From contig JABANP010000196.1 of the NCBI GenBank assembly GCA_013115135.1, positions 26,464-90,463 of the forward strand: a stretch of 64,000 bases of DNA, given 5' to 3'. The number at the start of each line of letters is the position of its first letter. Position 1 is the stretch's first letter. A program made the translations under genes and the position numbers. Below are positions 23,233-33,847 of this stretch, piece by piece. Below the pieces are notes generated by a model that was not told the origin of the DNA, ran no database searches, and worked only from the letters and a program-made list of their open reading frames with translations. Source of the DNA: Perkinsus olseni (Eukaryota > Perkinsozoa > Perkinsida > Perkinsidae).

Positions 23233-24060
23233 TATAGAACACCCCGCATGCCCACGACTGAGGCGCGAGCTGAGTTCACTGAGGCGACATCCCTGCTTAC
23301 CATGGCGAGGCAGTCGGGATCCAGAAGGACCGGGCGGAACTGAGACGACAGGGCCAGTTCGAATTGACAAGGATGCCAACAGTCTACCTTATTAGGCAGG
23401 TGCATAGCGTACGCCCCCGCACTCTCTTTAGAGGTTCCTCTGGTTGCAGTCAATAACGAATTAATGATAGAGAATGTGTGATCCAATCGGCCACCATAGT
23501 TAATCGATCCAGCGACGGCGACCAAGGGGGCGGCTTCATCATGACCAGCTGAGAATCATAAGTTCGTTGAACGAGAGCGGACCATCCCCGCTCACCTGCA
23601 GAGTACTCATCTGGGTGGTGGTTGTAATGGTAGGCTGCATATAGCATGCACTTGTCCAGGTCAGTATTGCACTGAGGAAATACAAGAGTCTGCAAGATTG
23701 CAAGATGAGTCAGCATATCCTGTTTACTTCGTCGGAACATTTGATGACTCGTAATGGCTCTCCGAATTTGCTCGATTGGAAGCTCTGTATCACTTCCGGC
23801 CGTACCTGAGCCGAGCACACACAAACTCTAATCAGCCGTTGCGTCGCCATGAGAGAACATCTCCCAAACGTTGACATTGACCGGACCAACCAGTGAGTTG
23901 TGACAGGGAAGATGGAAGCCCGATACTGTAGGATGGAAGTTCGTACCGAGTCGAAGTCTCCGATGATGACATCTGGTACCAGTTGGCCTCTGAACTGATC
24001 GTAGAGTCTGTTGGAACCGCCGTCTGCGCATATCCTGACTCCTGAGAATCACCAAAAAAT
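23233..24060 (-). CDS. TPK1: Thiamine pyrophosphokinase, multi-exon
   Basis: Transfers pyrophosphate from ATP to thiamine to make the cofactor thiamine diphosphate. Read on the minus strand with GT-AG introns, the TPK signatures appear in order. ICADGGSNRLYDQF and VPDVIIGDFDS lie about 24030-23955. RPEVIQSFQ...VIKCSDE lies about 23804-23725. CNTDLDKCMLYAAYHYN lies about 23685-23620. VAVAGSINYGGRLDHTFSIINSLL lies about 23525-23450. The Asp-rich ADGG, GDFDS, NTDLDK and GGRLDHT motifs are the catalytic/Mg-binding set. The open frame then runs to 23232 and stops without an obvious C-terminal TPK_B1 strand set, so the 3' end is uncertain or damaged. An upstream hydrophobic frame (to about 24196) may be a 5' exon or unrelated. 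Confidence 0.8.
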
Positions 24061-24269
24061 AAATCTTAGCCGAAAACCGCCTCCCACCGGGTTGCGACGA
24101 GCTCGACGGCGCGAATGTGAGCGTAGTCAGGAGCACTAGGAGTGAGTATGCCAGGAAATAATACCACACCAACTCGAACTGAGCGTAGTTAATGTGATGA
24201 GATGATATCATGTCGAATACCCGCGAGTTGCCCCGCCAAAAATGAAAAGATATTCCACATTCTCTCAAG

Positions 24270-26388
24270 GGTTCAATTCGCCTTAAAAGTTACTCAGGGA
24301 TTTTCGATAAGGTTCATTCGGGTGTTCCTGTACAAAGTATCAGAAACAGCAGTAACACATAAATTATATCGAGTATGGTGAAAAAGCACCGCATCAAACT
24401 AGGGAAGGCTACAGGGATTTCCCGCGCATTCACAGGCGGCTGGTAGTGCCATAGAGAAACACACAGTCCGAGCGAATCGGGGAATCTAGCAGGGTGGCTC
24501 CGCACGCCCAGAGCGCAACATTGTAGGTGTGCAAGGGCACAACCATGGAACCCAAGCGTTACGCTAGTTCATGACTCTATCAGTTTTATCATTATAGATG
24601 AAATATGTATGTCAGTCCAGCCGTCGTGCTCATGCAAGACAGTGCGCGAGCTAAGATCCGCCACAAACGGCCGAATCGGCATGAGAACAACGGAGGGGCT
24701 CCGAGCGGCTAGTCAGAGGTGGAAAGGACAATTACCCGCAGTGTCCCACAGCTTCTTCATCGCAGTGCCTCCAGGTAAGGGAGAATTCAAAACGATGACA
24801 GCAAGAGGGCGGACCGATGACCGAAGCCCTGAGAAGTAGGTAGTCTCGTTGACACGATGGAACCTTATTTCTTTCAGATCGCCAAGAGCTCATTTCGTAT
24901 GAAGCCTCCCGAAGAGAGGGCGATTTCCTTGTTGCTAACGCTCCCACATAACTTTCGACCGCCAAATCACTATGACCTTCAAACTGATGATCCACAGGCG
25001 CCTCATACACGCACAAGCGATGCCCACGGCGCGACTGATCCAGAAGACCCCGAGAGAGCTAGCTCGGGCCCGCTTTCTATTACCCGACGCCGAGCTCCGC
25101 TGAAGGAACGGCCACAACTCCCAAACGGGCATGTGGCGGGTGGAAAACCAATCTCGAGAGTTAGTCGATCAGGCAGTCGTCGCCAGCCCGGACTAGAGAA
25201 CACAACGGTCGAGATCATCTCACGAAACATGGGCAAAAACTTGGTACGTCATTTGGGTTGCTGAAAATTAGGGGGAACCATGCCTTGGGTTTTCCACTCT
25301 TCCAAGCTCGTTCGGCGCAGTTCCGCTTGCAAACGCTTCTCCAGTTCTGACCGAACGAGAAAGGGTGAGCGCGGGTCGCAGACGACACCTTGTGGATGCC
25401 GTGCGGGCTGAGACGCGTTCATACCAAATATTGCCGAACGAGCAGAAAATCAACAGAGATAGCACCATGCTACAGACCCTTATCAATAGAGTTAACCCAA
25501 ACCCAGAATACTACCATCGCCAACCTCTCCCCTCCTATACCGCCATACTGCTGCTCCCAGAGCAACCGCCGCCGCCACTGTTGCGAGGGCTGTCGAACGA
25601 GCCCGAAACGACGGCATAAAATCCTATACTACCGACCGTATAGAAGAAGCAGCAGGTCTGAAGGTGGTCGATTCTCGTCAGGTTATCGCCTCGAGCACGC
25701 TGGCAGTACATTCTAACGAGTTCGCGATCATTTTTTACTGTGAACCAAACACGAAAATCGTACAAGTATTTTACAAATGCTATTTGTGTATGCCACATTA
25801 GACTTATGGTAGGGCCCTCGGTAACCAACACTGACTTCACAAAATGGGAGAAAACGGACTCGATGAAAATCGAACGGCGGCAATTACGATATAGCTTTTC
25901 CCAAGCTCAAAACGAACAACTCCGCTCAGCTACGATAGAAAGAGCAGCAGAGGCGTCGCCAGAGTCAACTAGTGACCACAGAATCGCAGCGGCGCTCGGT
26001 GAATCCAAGATGCCCGTTTAAAATGCCATAAAACAATGACGATGAGCATCTTGGGAGAGCGCCGATCGGGGCAAAATTGTAGATAAGGTTATCATAGCCA
26101 TAAGGATACTGCTCCTGCCACAGGAGCGCGTCCACTTGATACGTTAGTCAGAAAAGCAGTGCAGCGAAAAAGGAGAAATGCTCAGAAAGATGATACCGCG
26201 CGACGTCGGCTGTGGTCAAGATCGTCGACGATGTGCTCATCAGCCAATACTCTGCTACTTTCCGATGGTACCTGGAGGGAATACACGCACGGTGAGATAT
26301 TTGCGCCCGTTGCATTCCTTCGAATCCAAGAGAGAGCGAAGAAGCGAAGTCGCCCAAAATGATAATTACACGGAACTTGGCTCTGTTA
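24270..26388. other. Region with weak hypothetical ORFs only
   Basis: Short frames (plus 24857-25264, plus 25365-25619, minus 25535-25840) show no motif or consistent splice structure. I see no firm gene, RNA or mobile element. Confidence 0.35.
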
Positions 26389-26389
26389 T

Positions 26390-27321
26390 CAGCACGGATC
26401 CAGGGCCCAACGACGTCGAGAATTACTCAAAATCACCATTTCATGCGCAAATTTGGCGGAAAAATCGATGCGCCTTTCGACCGTAATCGGTCGAAAAACC
26501 TGTTCCCCACGAAGGAATCCAACTTCGTAATATATCGAACAGCCAACGCTGCGCGCTAGATGCCAATTTGATACCACTCCTTCCCGAACTCCTACCAGAA
26601 TCTTGCCCTCCACACCAGTCCGTCTCGTCAATCTATGTTTATGATACTTCAGCTTCGACCTCAAAATGATCTCCTCCTCGCGTCCGGCTCTATTGAGCGC
26701 CAGAAAACGCGGCGCAGCTTCGTCGTCATAATCGCAATATACCAAAACCCTCCGACGGTCACCATCGCTGTCCGCCTTTAGTATGGCGAGATCCTTCCGA
26801 CCTCGATGCCGGACGGGAGAGGCAACCGTAGTAGGCGTGAGGGCCCCTTGGCACGCCTGACGACGAATACCAGTAGAGCGAAAAGTAAATTGTCGCGAAG
26901 CTGCAATACTCTGAGACAGTGGGATCACCAATAGACGCCCACAACATTATTGATAATCACCCAGTCACAATGTTTTCTATCTATTACTCCATCATACCAA
27001 TTTTTCACCACTTCTCTTTCATTCCCATATGCCCATTCAATTATCATGTTCCACACGATCTCGTTCTCATGAGGTCGCGGGCCGACAAAACGAAAAATAA
27101 TCTATTTTTACAACGGCGAAGCGCCGGTACACCGTGCGTTTCCTACGAGCGTTCATCCCGCGCACTACATCATCCCGTTTGGCATCTTTAGTTCTACGCT
27201 GCTTTTGCTGTTGCTGCTCTTCCCTCATCTTCCTTCCCCTTGCTTCCTCATTCTCTCTACGATTACTCCGTGCCCAGCACCAAGCGGAGAGGGCCAACGA
27301 GAGGCCCAGTAGGAGGAACAT
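26390..27321 (-). CDS. Hypothetical membrane-anchored protein, probably two exons
   Basis: The upstream exon (27321 down to about 27135) encodes MFLLLGLSLALSAWCWA, a signal anchor, then a very basic Q/R/K-rich helix (REEQQQQKQRRTKDAKRDD). A GTGTAC donor follows RRKRT. A candidate acceptor CGTCAG near 26860 leads into a long open exon (to 26390) with HRGRKDLAILKADSDGDRRRVLVYCDYDDEAAPRFLALNRAGREEEIIL. No family recognised. Joining the two exons is inference. If not joined, each is a separate open frame of 84 and 180 codons. Confidence 0.4.
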
Positions 27322-27727
27322 AAATTGAATTAGTTGCAGCTTGCGTGGTAGTGACCGCCACGCCCTGAGAAAATACCATTGCTCCGGTCGCTGACTTTGT
27401 AGTAATGACGCGAGTTCAAGACATACGCGATCGATGTTGGATAGCGATGCTGAATGGGTGATGATGATGATGATAAGCGGGGATAACGTAATGGGAACCG
27501 CTGGGGGCGTTCAACAAGATGATTCTGGAACCGCATTTCACGAATGCAAATCAATGCCAGAATCTATTATGAGTTTCAGAATCAGTCTGTGAGCAGGGGG
27601 CTGAGTTCTAAATTCCGAGTTGGACATTAGAAATTGGAACGAGACTAGATCTTCCAAACACTCGGAAATGCTTCGCTAGTGCGAAATAAAATCAGCGAAA
27701 AAATCGATTTTTCATCAACCGTTGAAT

Positions 27728-28270
27728 TTAAGAGCAAATATGCAATCCCAAGGCGCCGTCATATACGATAACGCGATCATTGCCTTTCACACGCGTGAAG
27801 CACCACGCAGTCTGGTCGCAACAAGCATTACCGATGTCCGGAATACCGTTGCGAGCCGCGACCACTGAGACTGAGCTACCGCGAAGGGCCCTCCAAAGTC
27901 GATTCACTTTTATTTGGTTACTACCCAGCAACGTCCCTCTCCCATCCTTGAGGGGTCGAGATGGAATTTACAATAGCCTCATTGAGTGAGGCAAGATTCT
28001 CTCGGACACGGCCGACAGCGATCCCGAAGGTTGGCAAGGTCGACCAATAATTGGAGACCAGGTCTTCGCCACTGCGGAAGAGAACCACCATGCGAGGAAA
28101 ATAACGCTGAAAGATGAATACTCAGGTGGAAGAGACTCGAGAGTTGCGGCGGAAGGAGTCGAGCGCAGGAAAACGAGAGGGCGCGCGCGTGTGCTGCAGG
28201 GCGTAGCGAGTAATTTCGTGGCGCGTGACTCTGGGCGCACTCCTATTCGGTGTTCCTGAGTACCCAGCAT
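27728..28270 (-). CDS. Hypothetical protein, weak
   Basis: Two adjacent minus-strand open frames (28270-27968 and 27931-27728). The second contains SVSVVAARNGIPDIGNACCDQTAWCFTRVKGND, with a compact Cys/Gly pattern; the first has a short hydrophobic stretch FSVIFLAWWFSSA. The plus strand is also open here, so strand assignment is uncertain. No family recognised. Confidence 0.25.
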
Positions 28271-28815
28271 TCAATTCGACGTGTGAGAGCAGGAGAGTGA
28301 AGAGGGAGAATTTAGGAGATTAGGTTTACTGAAGGCCCGGTGCCACCAGGCTGATGATAATTGATTCCCACAGCCTTGGTCATCTAACTTCATGCTGTTG
28401 AGAAACTGAGCACTTTGGGTCCTCATCTTCGACTGCCGCGAGTGGGGTGGAGTTTAATCGCTTCGTGTGTATGCGTGCTACCTTTACCGTTGCCGTGTTT
28501 CTCTTACTGGTCCCGAATGTCATTAATTTGGATCTATTGCAAATATCCGCTACGAGAGACTGTTCTCTTCAACAGTGTGGAATCTACACTAGACACCCGT
28601 TTCTATGATAACATCATTATCATCACGACCAGCCACTACCCCGATCCTCACCGCACTGAGGAGAATCTCAATACTTCAGAATGCTGCAAAGAGGTCACTC
28701 TGCGTCCAAGGCCGCAGGTGAGTTACTGGGGAACAGCGCCCTGATATCTTACCGAGATCGAGCCGAATTTTACCGAAACGCGGGAGCGTTCATCTTAGCG
28801 GGTGAGCGTCGATTT

Positions 28816-29214
28816 TTACATCAGTGACGGCAGAGAAAATGCGACGGTTGAGGGCGTGATGGGAAGGCGAAGGCGGGGAGATATAGAGAACACAACTCCC
28901 GGGTTTTGCCGTCTAGGATGCAATCTTTCATCTGCTGTCTTCTTATCTTCCGCCACTGAGCTTACCTTCAGCTCAGCTTCGTATTGGATCAGCAAGATAG
29001 GATCAGCGTTATAAACATTACGAAGGCTCTCGTCTTCCCTCATCATACGCGTACAACGGCGAAGCATATTGTGAACCGTTGGTACTGAGTTGTTTAAGGC
29101 TCGTACGCGGCAGAGTTTCCTTCCATTGACTGTGAGAAGTGTCTTCGAGATGGTCGCCAAGTTTTCAATTTCTGAGGAGCGGTAGAATGATGTACTCGCA
29201 CTACAGTCGGACAA
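28816..29214 (-). CDS. Hypothetical protein
   Basis: Open frame of 132 codons from ATG 29214. It reads as a predominantly helical soluble protein (SEIENLATISKTLLTVNGRKLCRVRALNNSVPTVHNMLRRCTRMM...LLIQYEAELKVSSVAEDKK). No family recognised. It lies about 300 bp from the DIS3L2-like gene on the opposite strand. Confidence 0.4.
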   Translation of the reverse strand: MSDCSASTSFYRSSEIENLATISKTLLTVNGRKLCRVRALNNSVPTVHNMLRRCTRMMREDESLRNVYNADPILLIQYEAELKVSSVAEDKKTADERLHPRRQNPGVVFSISPRLRLPITPSTVAFSLPSLM

Positions 29215-29529
29215 AAACTTTCACATGAAATCTTGTCTTTACACCAAAATCGAATATTGGAGATGCACCCGCGAAGTGGAAACCGCTAGCGAAAACCACA
29301 TTACGCTTCGCGAAAATCGCCAGAAAAAAGGATAACCGCGTCAAGTTTTCGCGGAAAAATATCTTTTACATTGCTAAAACAGGATGTGATAAAGACGATT
29401 ACCTCTTTGCGGTCTTCGCGGTTCTACCATCTCGTGGTTAACGCCATTTCTCGATTAACAAGTGCATCTTCATTGATAGTCGTTTGTCGATACTTGTGGG
29501 CCTTCTACTCAGTACCTGTTTTTGTCCTC

Positions 29530-31015
29530 AGGTCGGGTATCCAGAAACCCGTCTTCGTCCGAGCCTTCTCCTCTCAGCCAGTGATAGCTGACGCACCGCC
29601 ACCCGGCAAAATAGCAACAACTTTCGAGCCTTGGTGGAGCGCCGAGGATATCGAAGCTGGGATTGAGACGGGAACGGTAGTAATGCATGGGGAGGTTTTC
29701 CTTTCGTCTATTCTCACGGTTCGGATTTTCTAGCCTGCTATGCTCATCATGCATTCCTTCTCTTCCCGCGCGGGCGAGATGTATCGCAAACTCTTTCTGT
29801 TTATTGCTTCCAATGATTGATGCCTCTTGGTGGCACAGCTGAAGCAATGTGTCGCTGCTGAGTTCGTGTGGTTAATTATTTTCGGAACTCCGTACCACAC
29901 GTTGCAGAAATCAGTTAGTGCTTTCAAGTCTGTTGTCGCTTCGGTGAACAGTTTATCCGTACGAACTACTCCCTTTCATCTGGCAAAATAATACGGAAAA
30001 ATCTCATTTTTGGAGGGTTTCATGCCGATCTTGATTCAGGTTCGCTACGGCAGACTGCATGTACCAGCATTCGAGACCGGTCAAGCTTCCGTCGAGCTAG
30101 ATGCTGATGATGATGGACGAAGAGTCCGAGTGAAAGTACCGGGGTTCATGGCACGAAACCGAGCTGTGCATGGCGACAGAGTGGCGGTAGTAGTCTTTCA
30201 GTATTCCCACCGATGGTGAGCTGTTTTGAACAGGTACGACTTATGTGGAGGGCGTATAAGCGTGATGATAGTGGGTCAGATGGCACCGGGGAGGATGAGG
30301 CCTCGGTGGGGCGAGTCGAAGATGCCAGGGCTCGAGTGGTGGCGGTAATAGTCGTGAGAGCGTTGGACGAGGCTGATGTGTTGCCTGGAGTGGATGGTAT
30401 CTTGCTGTGAAAATTGGGAAAAAATTGCATATATGGGAAAAAATGAATCTGAATAAAAATGGATAAAAATTTCACATCGTTGAAGTTTCAATCGTTCTGT
30501 GTTTTTTCGAGGAGCTTTTTGAGAGCCACTGTTCGGTAAGGAGTCGTGTTAGCGAGGTTGGCAAGATACGTGTCCCAAGGACACCGTCCTTCGTTCTGAG
30601 CTCGTTATAGAGGTATCAGTGATGAGTCAAAATTTTATATCGTTGAAAATTTGATCGTAAAGTGGTATTTTTTCTTCGAGAAGTCTGTTGGTGACAGCGT
30701 ATCCCTTCAGGTGGTGAGGAGAAGTGAAGTACCCGTGGTTGGTGTGGCGCGTCCAGGAGAGACGAAGATTCAGCCGAGGGATCAGCGCCTGCCTGCCATG
30801 GACTTGATTCAGCCGTGAGTGGAGGGCGATCAGGGGGACTTCTTCAGGACTCGATAGATTTTGATTCGATTTTTGATCCTCAGATTTTTTCAAGTAGACG
30901 AGGGAGTCCATTTAGTGGCCTGCGAGATCGTGGACTGGGAGGAGGCTAGTGTGAATCCGAAGTGCAAGTTGGTAGTAATTATTGGGCGGGAGTTGGAGCT
31001 CCCCGGAGCTTCGTA
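29530..31015 (+). CDS. DIS3L2-like exoribonuclease, 5' part only (cold-shock domains)
   Basis: DIS3L2/Dis3-type proteins are 3'-5' exoribonucleases with two cold-shock domains, an RNB nuclease domain and an S1 domain. Exons here give FEPWWSAEDIEAGIETGTVV (about 29621-29690), matching the DIS3L2 entry motif (F..y.s.eev..Gl..G.l). The CSD1 exon at 30023-30219 follows (RYGRLHVPAFETG...VPGFMARNRAVHGDRVAVVV; compare NRAxxGDxVxV in the family). Then come ARVVAVIVVRAL (about 30330), KIQPRDQRLPAMDLIQP (about 30768) and CEIVDWEEASVNPKCKLVVII (about 30917). The frame stops near 31015 just before the RNB domain (DxxDxDD signature) would start. Palindromes and a foldback element follow. Either the rest is destroyed or it lies beyond an unrecognised intron. 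Confidence 0.65.
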
Positions 31016-31037
31016 GGAATGCTAGCTGAGTGCAACC

Positions 31038-31080
31038 ATGGGGTTACGACTCGTAACCCCATCTCGTAACTTACGAGATG
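31038..31080. repeat. Two abutting single-base-centre palindromes
   Basis: ATGGGGTTACGA-C-TCGTAACCCCAT (31038-31062, 12+1+12) overlaps CATCTCGTAA-C-TTACGAGATG (31060-31080, 10+1+10) by three bases. They lie at the broken 3' end of the DIS3L2-like gene. Confidence 0.9.
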
Positions 31081-31212
31081 TCTTCTTCCGGACTTACTCG
31101 ATTACTATACCATTCAGAAGTCTATTTGGCGGATAAGGCCGTTGCCTATATGGGGGTCGAGGATTTCACGTTGGCGGTTTGAGACAGCAAATTAGCGGTA
31201 GGGTCGAGATGA

Positions 31213-31776
31213 GGGTATACAATTGGCGGATAAAGAAGTCATTTTAGCGGCAGGCCTCGAATAAGGAAATCAATTCCGCGAATAAGGCACGCAATTTCAT
31301 GATTAAGGAAATCAATTTCGCCGATAAGGACATCAATTTCGGGGCGGGGGATGGACAGTCCATCATGGATTTCAACCACACCGGAAATCTTCCACTGCGG
31401 TTCTCAGCCTGACACAACTGCGCGGCAGTGCACGACAGTATCTTGGCGAATCCTGTGCATGCAATTGAGAGCTTCTTGCGATGCAGTTTTAACAATCGTT
31501 GAGCAACGGTATCGTAATGATGACATCCATGGCATGTGAAAAGCTGAAGTTAGCAGCTAAACCGGTTTCCCATTGTCGAGTAGGATTGCGCTACGCTGAG
31601 GTCGTGTGGAGTTATATACCCGAAGATTCCAGGTCAGAGTTGATCCCCGAAATTGATGTCCTTATCGGCGAAATTGATTTCCTTAATCATGAAATTGCGT
31701 GCCTTATTCGCGGAATTGATTTCCTTATTCGAGGCCTGCCGCTAAAATGACTTCTTTATCCGCCAATTGTATACCC
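31213..31776. mobile_element. Foldback/MITE-like element with perfect 132-bp terminal inverted repeats
   Basis: The left arm 31213-31344 and right arm 31645-31776 are exact reverse complements over 132 bp (outer ends gggtatacaattggcgg and its complement). Each arm is built from about four degenerate ~27-bp repeats of the type aataaggaaatcaatttcgcc. The 300-bp interior (31345-31644) encodes nothing recognisable. No transposase and no clear target-site duplication are seen. Fragments of the same motif (ggcggataag) occur just upstream at 31130-31200, and a looser relative near 38250-38310. Perfect arms imply recent origin or arm homogenisation. Confidence 0.85.
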
Positions 31777-32014
31777 TGTCTAGCGCGAGAGCCTTGAAGC
31801 TTTTCGCAAGTCCCCTTCCCCCAGGTGCCCCATCTGCAGCGAGAGTCTTTGGATACTGAGAGATCGGGCATCCGGACCTCAGCACTTCTCTACGGCATCG
31901 CGGTGACTATAGAGGAGGCACTGTAAGGGACGATCGGTTGCTCGTGTCACCATTGGACGGCGAGTCAGGTACCATCAAATCACCGAAAGGGACGTCGAGA
32001 TTCTCCTCGCAGCG

Positions 32015-33060
32015 ATGGCTACACTCGGCGATGATGAGTTCTGTTCGGAACGGTAGGTGGTGATTAGGCCCAGCTCTGTCGAACTCCTGTCAAACTTTGT
32101 CGAACTATTTAGTTACTCTTGCTTAATATTGTACTCTGTACTTTTACTTGTTACTAAAAGTACTTAAGTTCTATTTATTAAATTTCACACAACATTCCAC
32201 TATTTACTTTTATTAGAAATTCTACTACTTAATATTTAACAACGTTGGTCGGTTCGAGCTTTATCATCATACTGTCGCGCCGGCCATCAGCATCATTGCG
32301 AATCTTCGCTAGGCGATGGTATATCTCTCAGGTGTCGAGTCCTCCTGTCGCTTCATCACGGGCTGGTCCCGACGGCCGCACCGAATGGTCTGGCGGTGTG
32401 CAGTCTCTACGGTGCGATGGTCCGACTGGGAATTCGTCTACTGGAGGAGGACTTGAGGTAAGCGCGATTCGTCATCGTCAAGAATATTGGCTTGTGAATG
32501 TAGAAGACCCACCTGCTTCCAGCTGTAGATTCAACACGATTCCGTTCAGCACGGGATTGCAGATTTGCTTTACCATCTCAGTGAGGATTCGAGTCTGTAC
32601 GGGTTCGCACTGCTATGGTCGGTGCTGTCGTCGGCCCCTCCGGAGTGGCTGGTCAGCACTCTCGGATTGGTTGGTGTTCGAGCCACGAGTGCCCTGAGGT
32701 CAGCTGGAAAGCGGAAGCGCAGCGAGGAAGAAGAGCTTAACTGGTAAGCGTGTCTTTCGAACGGTTCGAGCAGTTGAAGTTTTGGCGGTCTCTCAGGATC
32801 CCGTACTTGGCCCGGTATCTGGAGAAGCTCAAACGGGCTGTACCGACCCCGGCCCTTCGGAAATATTCCCCCATCATCGCCGCTGAGCTCATCTCTAGAT
32901 ATTGGTCAGGCAATAAGAAGCAACGGACTGCTGTCGGTGGAGGTAGGCGACATCGTATATCGCCCGAAACTGCGCTCCCATCTAACGCGACGTCTCCCTG
33001 GATTGAAAATAGGTTTGCTAGGAAATATCTTAGTTTTGCCCTACCCTCTCCCTGAGCGCT
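32015..33060 (+). CDS. Hypothetical protein, multi-exon
   Basis: No family recognised. A candidate first exon starts ATG 32015 (MATLGDDEFCSER, then GTAGGT). An AT-rich stretch at 32095-32240 would be intron. Downstream coding-like segments are LHHGLVPTAAPNGLAVCSLYGAMVRLGIRLLEEDLR (about 32350-32456), DLLYHLSEDSSLYGFALLWSVLSSAPPEWLVSTLGLVGVRA (about 32552-32680), a basic RKRSEEEEL linker, and FERFEQLKFWRSLRIPYLARYLEKLKR...SPIIAAELISRYWSG (about 32757-32940). The helical, moderately hydrophobic composition suggests a membrane-associated protein. The splice phase between the second and third segments could not be reconciled, so the model is provisional. Confidence 0.4.
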
Positions 33061-33180
33061 ACTTTCTGTGCTCAATGAATTCGCCTCAGCTCATCCCTCT
33101 TGAAATAAGATACATCGGTGTTAGTCCGACTAAGCTGGTTTTCGGTGTTGGACTTGAAACGCACACACCCGTCTTCCTAT
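33021..33180 (+). repeat. Dispersed coding-like repeat, copy 1
   Basis: About 155 bp roughly 80% identical to the reverse complement of 37240-37395. Both copies share the reading frame LPYPxPERxFLCSxNxPxLIPLExRxIGxSxTKxxxGVxLE. Many differences fall at third codon positions, as expected for a maintained protein segment. Confidence 0.7.
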
Positions 33181-33847
33181 TTGAATGGTCTGTTGTGATC
33201 TTTTCTGAATCTGAGAGCTTCCAGTAGTGACATGATTGGTGTTCAGAGAACCTCGCCGACGACAAAGTGGATGAAGTTATCGCTTCGTCGTTGTACCCTC
33301 TCCTTTGTGAGGGCTCGACCGGGACGAAACAGCATGCGGGAGAAGCTACCTCGTACAAGTCTGACGATGTGAGTGGGTGCACCATCGTCATGGCGCTGTC
33401 GTCCTTGTGATCGTCGCTGTGCTGTGGAGTCAGATTGGACGTCAAATTCGCTCGGCGGGATGGCGCTGTTCCTCAGGTCCTTCACCTTTTCGCGTCAGCT
33501 GGAAGCGACTCGTCTCGGGAGAAGGTCAAACGGATGCTCCAGATGTATAGTCTGCGCGTTTCATGATTTTAACTCTGGCGTTGATGAAATCTACTTTAGG
33601 TACAACCAGAGATTCCGGTACAAGGGCCGAGTATGAATCAAACTTCACCGACGAATCTTCCGTGTTTCTTACGTACCTTAATCACAACGTCATTTCGGTC
33701 TTTTTCCAGTCTTGCGTCTGCGAGTGGGATATTAAACATTTGTTGACCCTGTGGAGCTGCTCGAACGGTAACCGTCGAAAAGGATCCAGACAAATCACTT
33801 TCTAGAGTAGGAGATCCTCGCGACATGCGAGGATGTGAAATTCTTTC

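Noticed and set aside
24732..24860. KLWDTAG on the minus strand, resembling the G3 motif of small GTPases
   Set aside because: No P-loop GxxxxGKS/T upstream and no NKxD downstream in any frame; seven residues alone are not enough.
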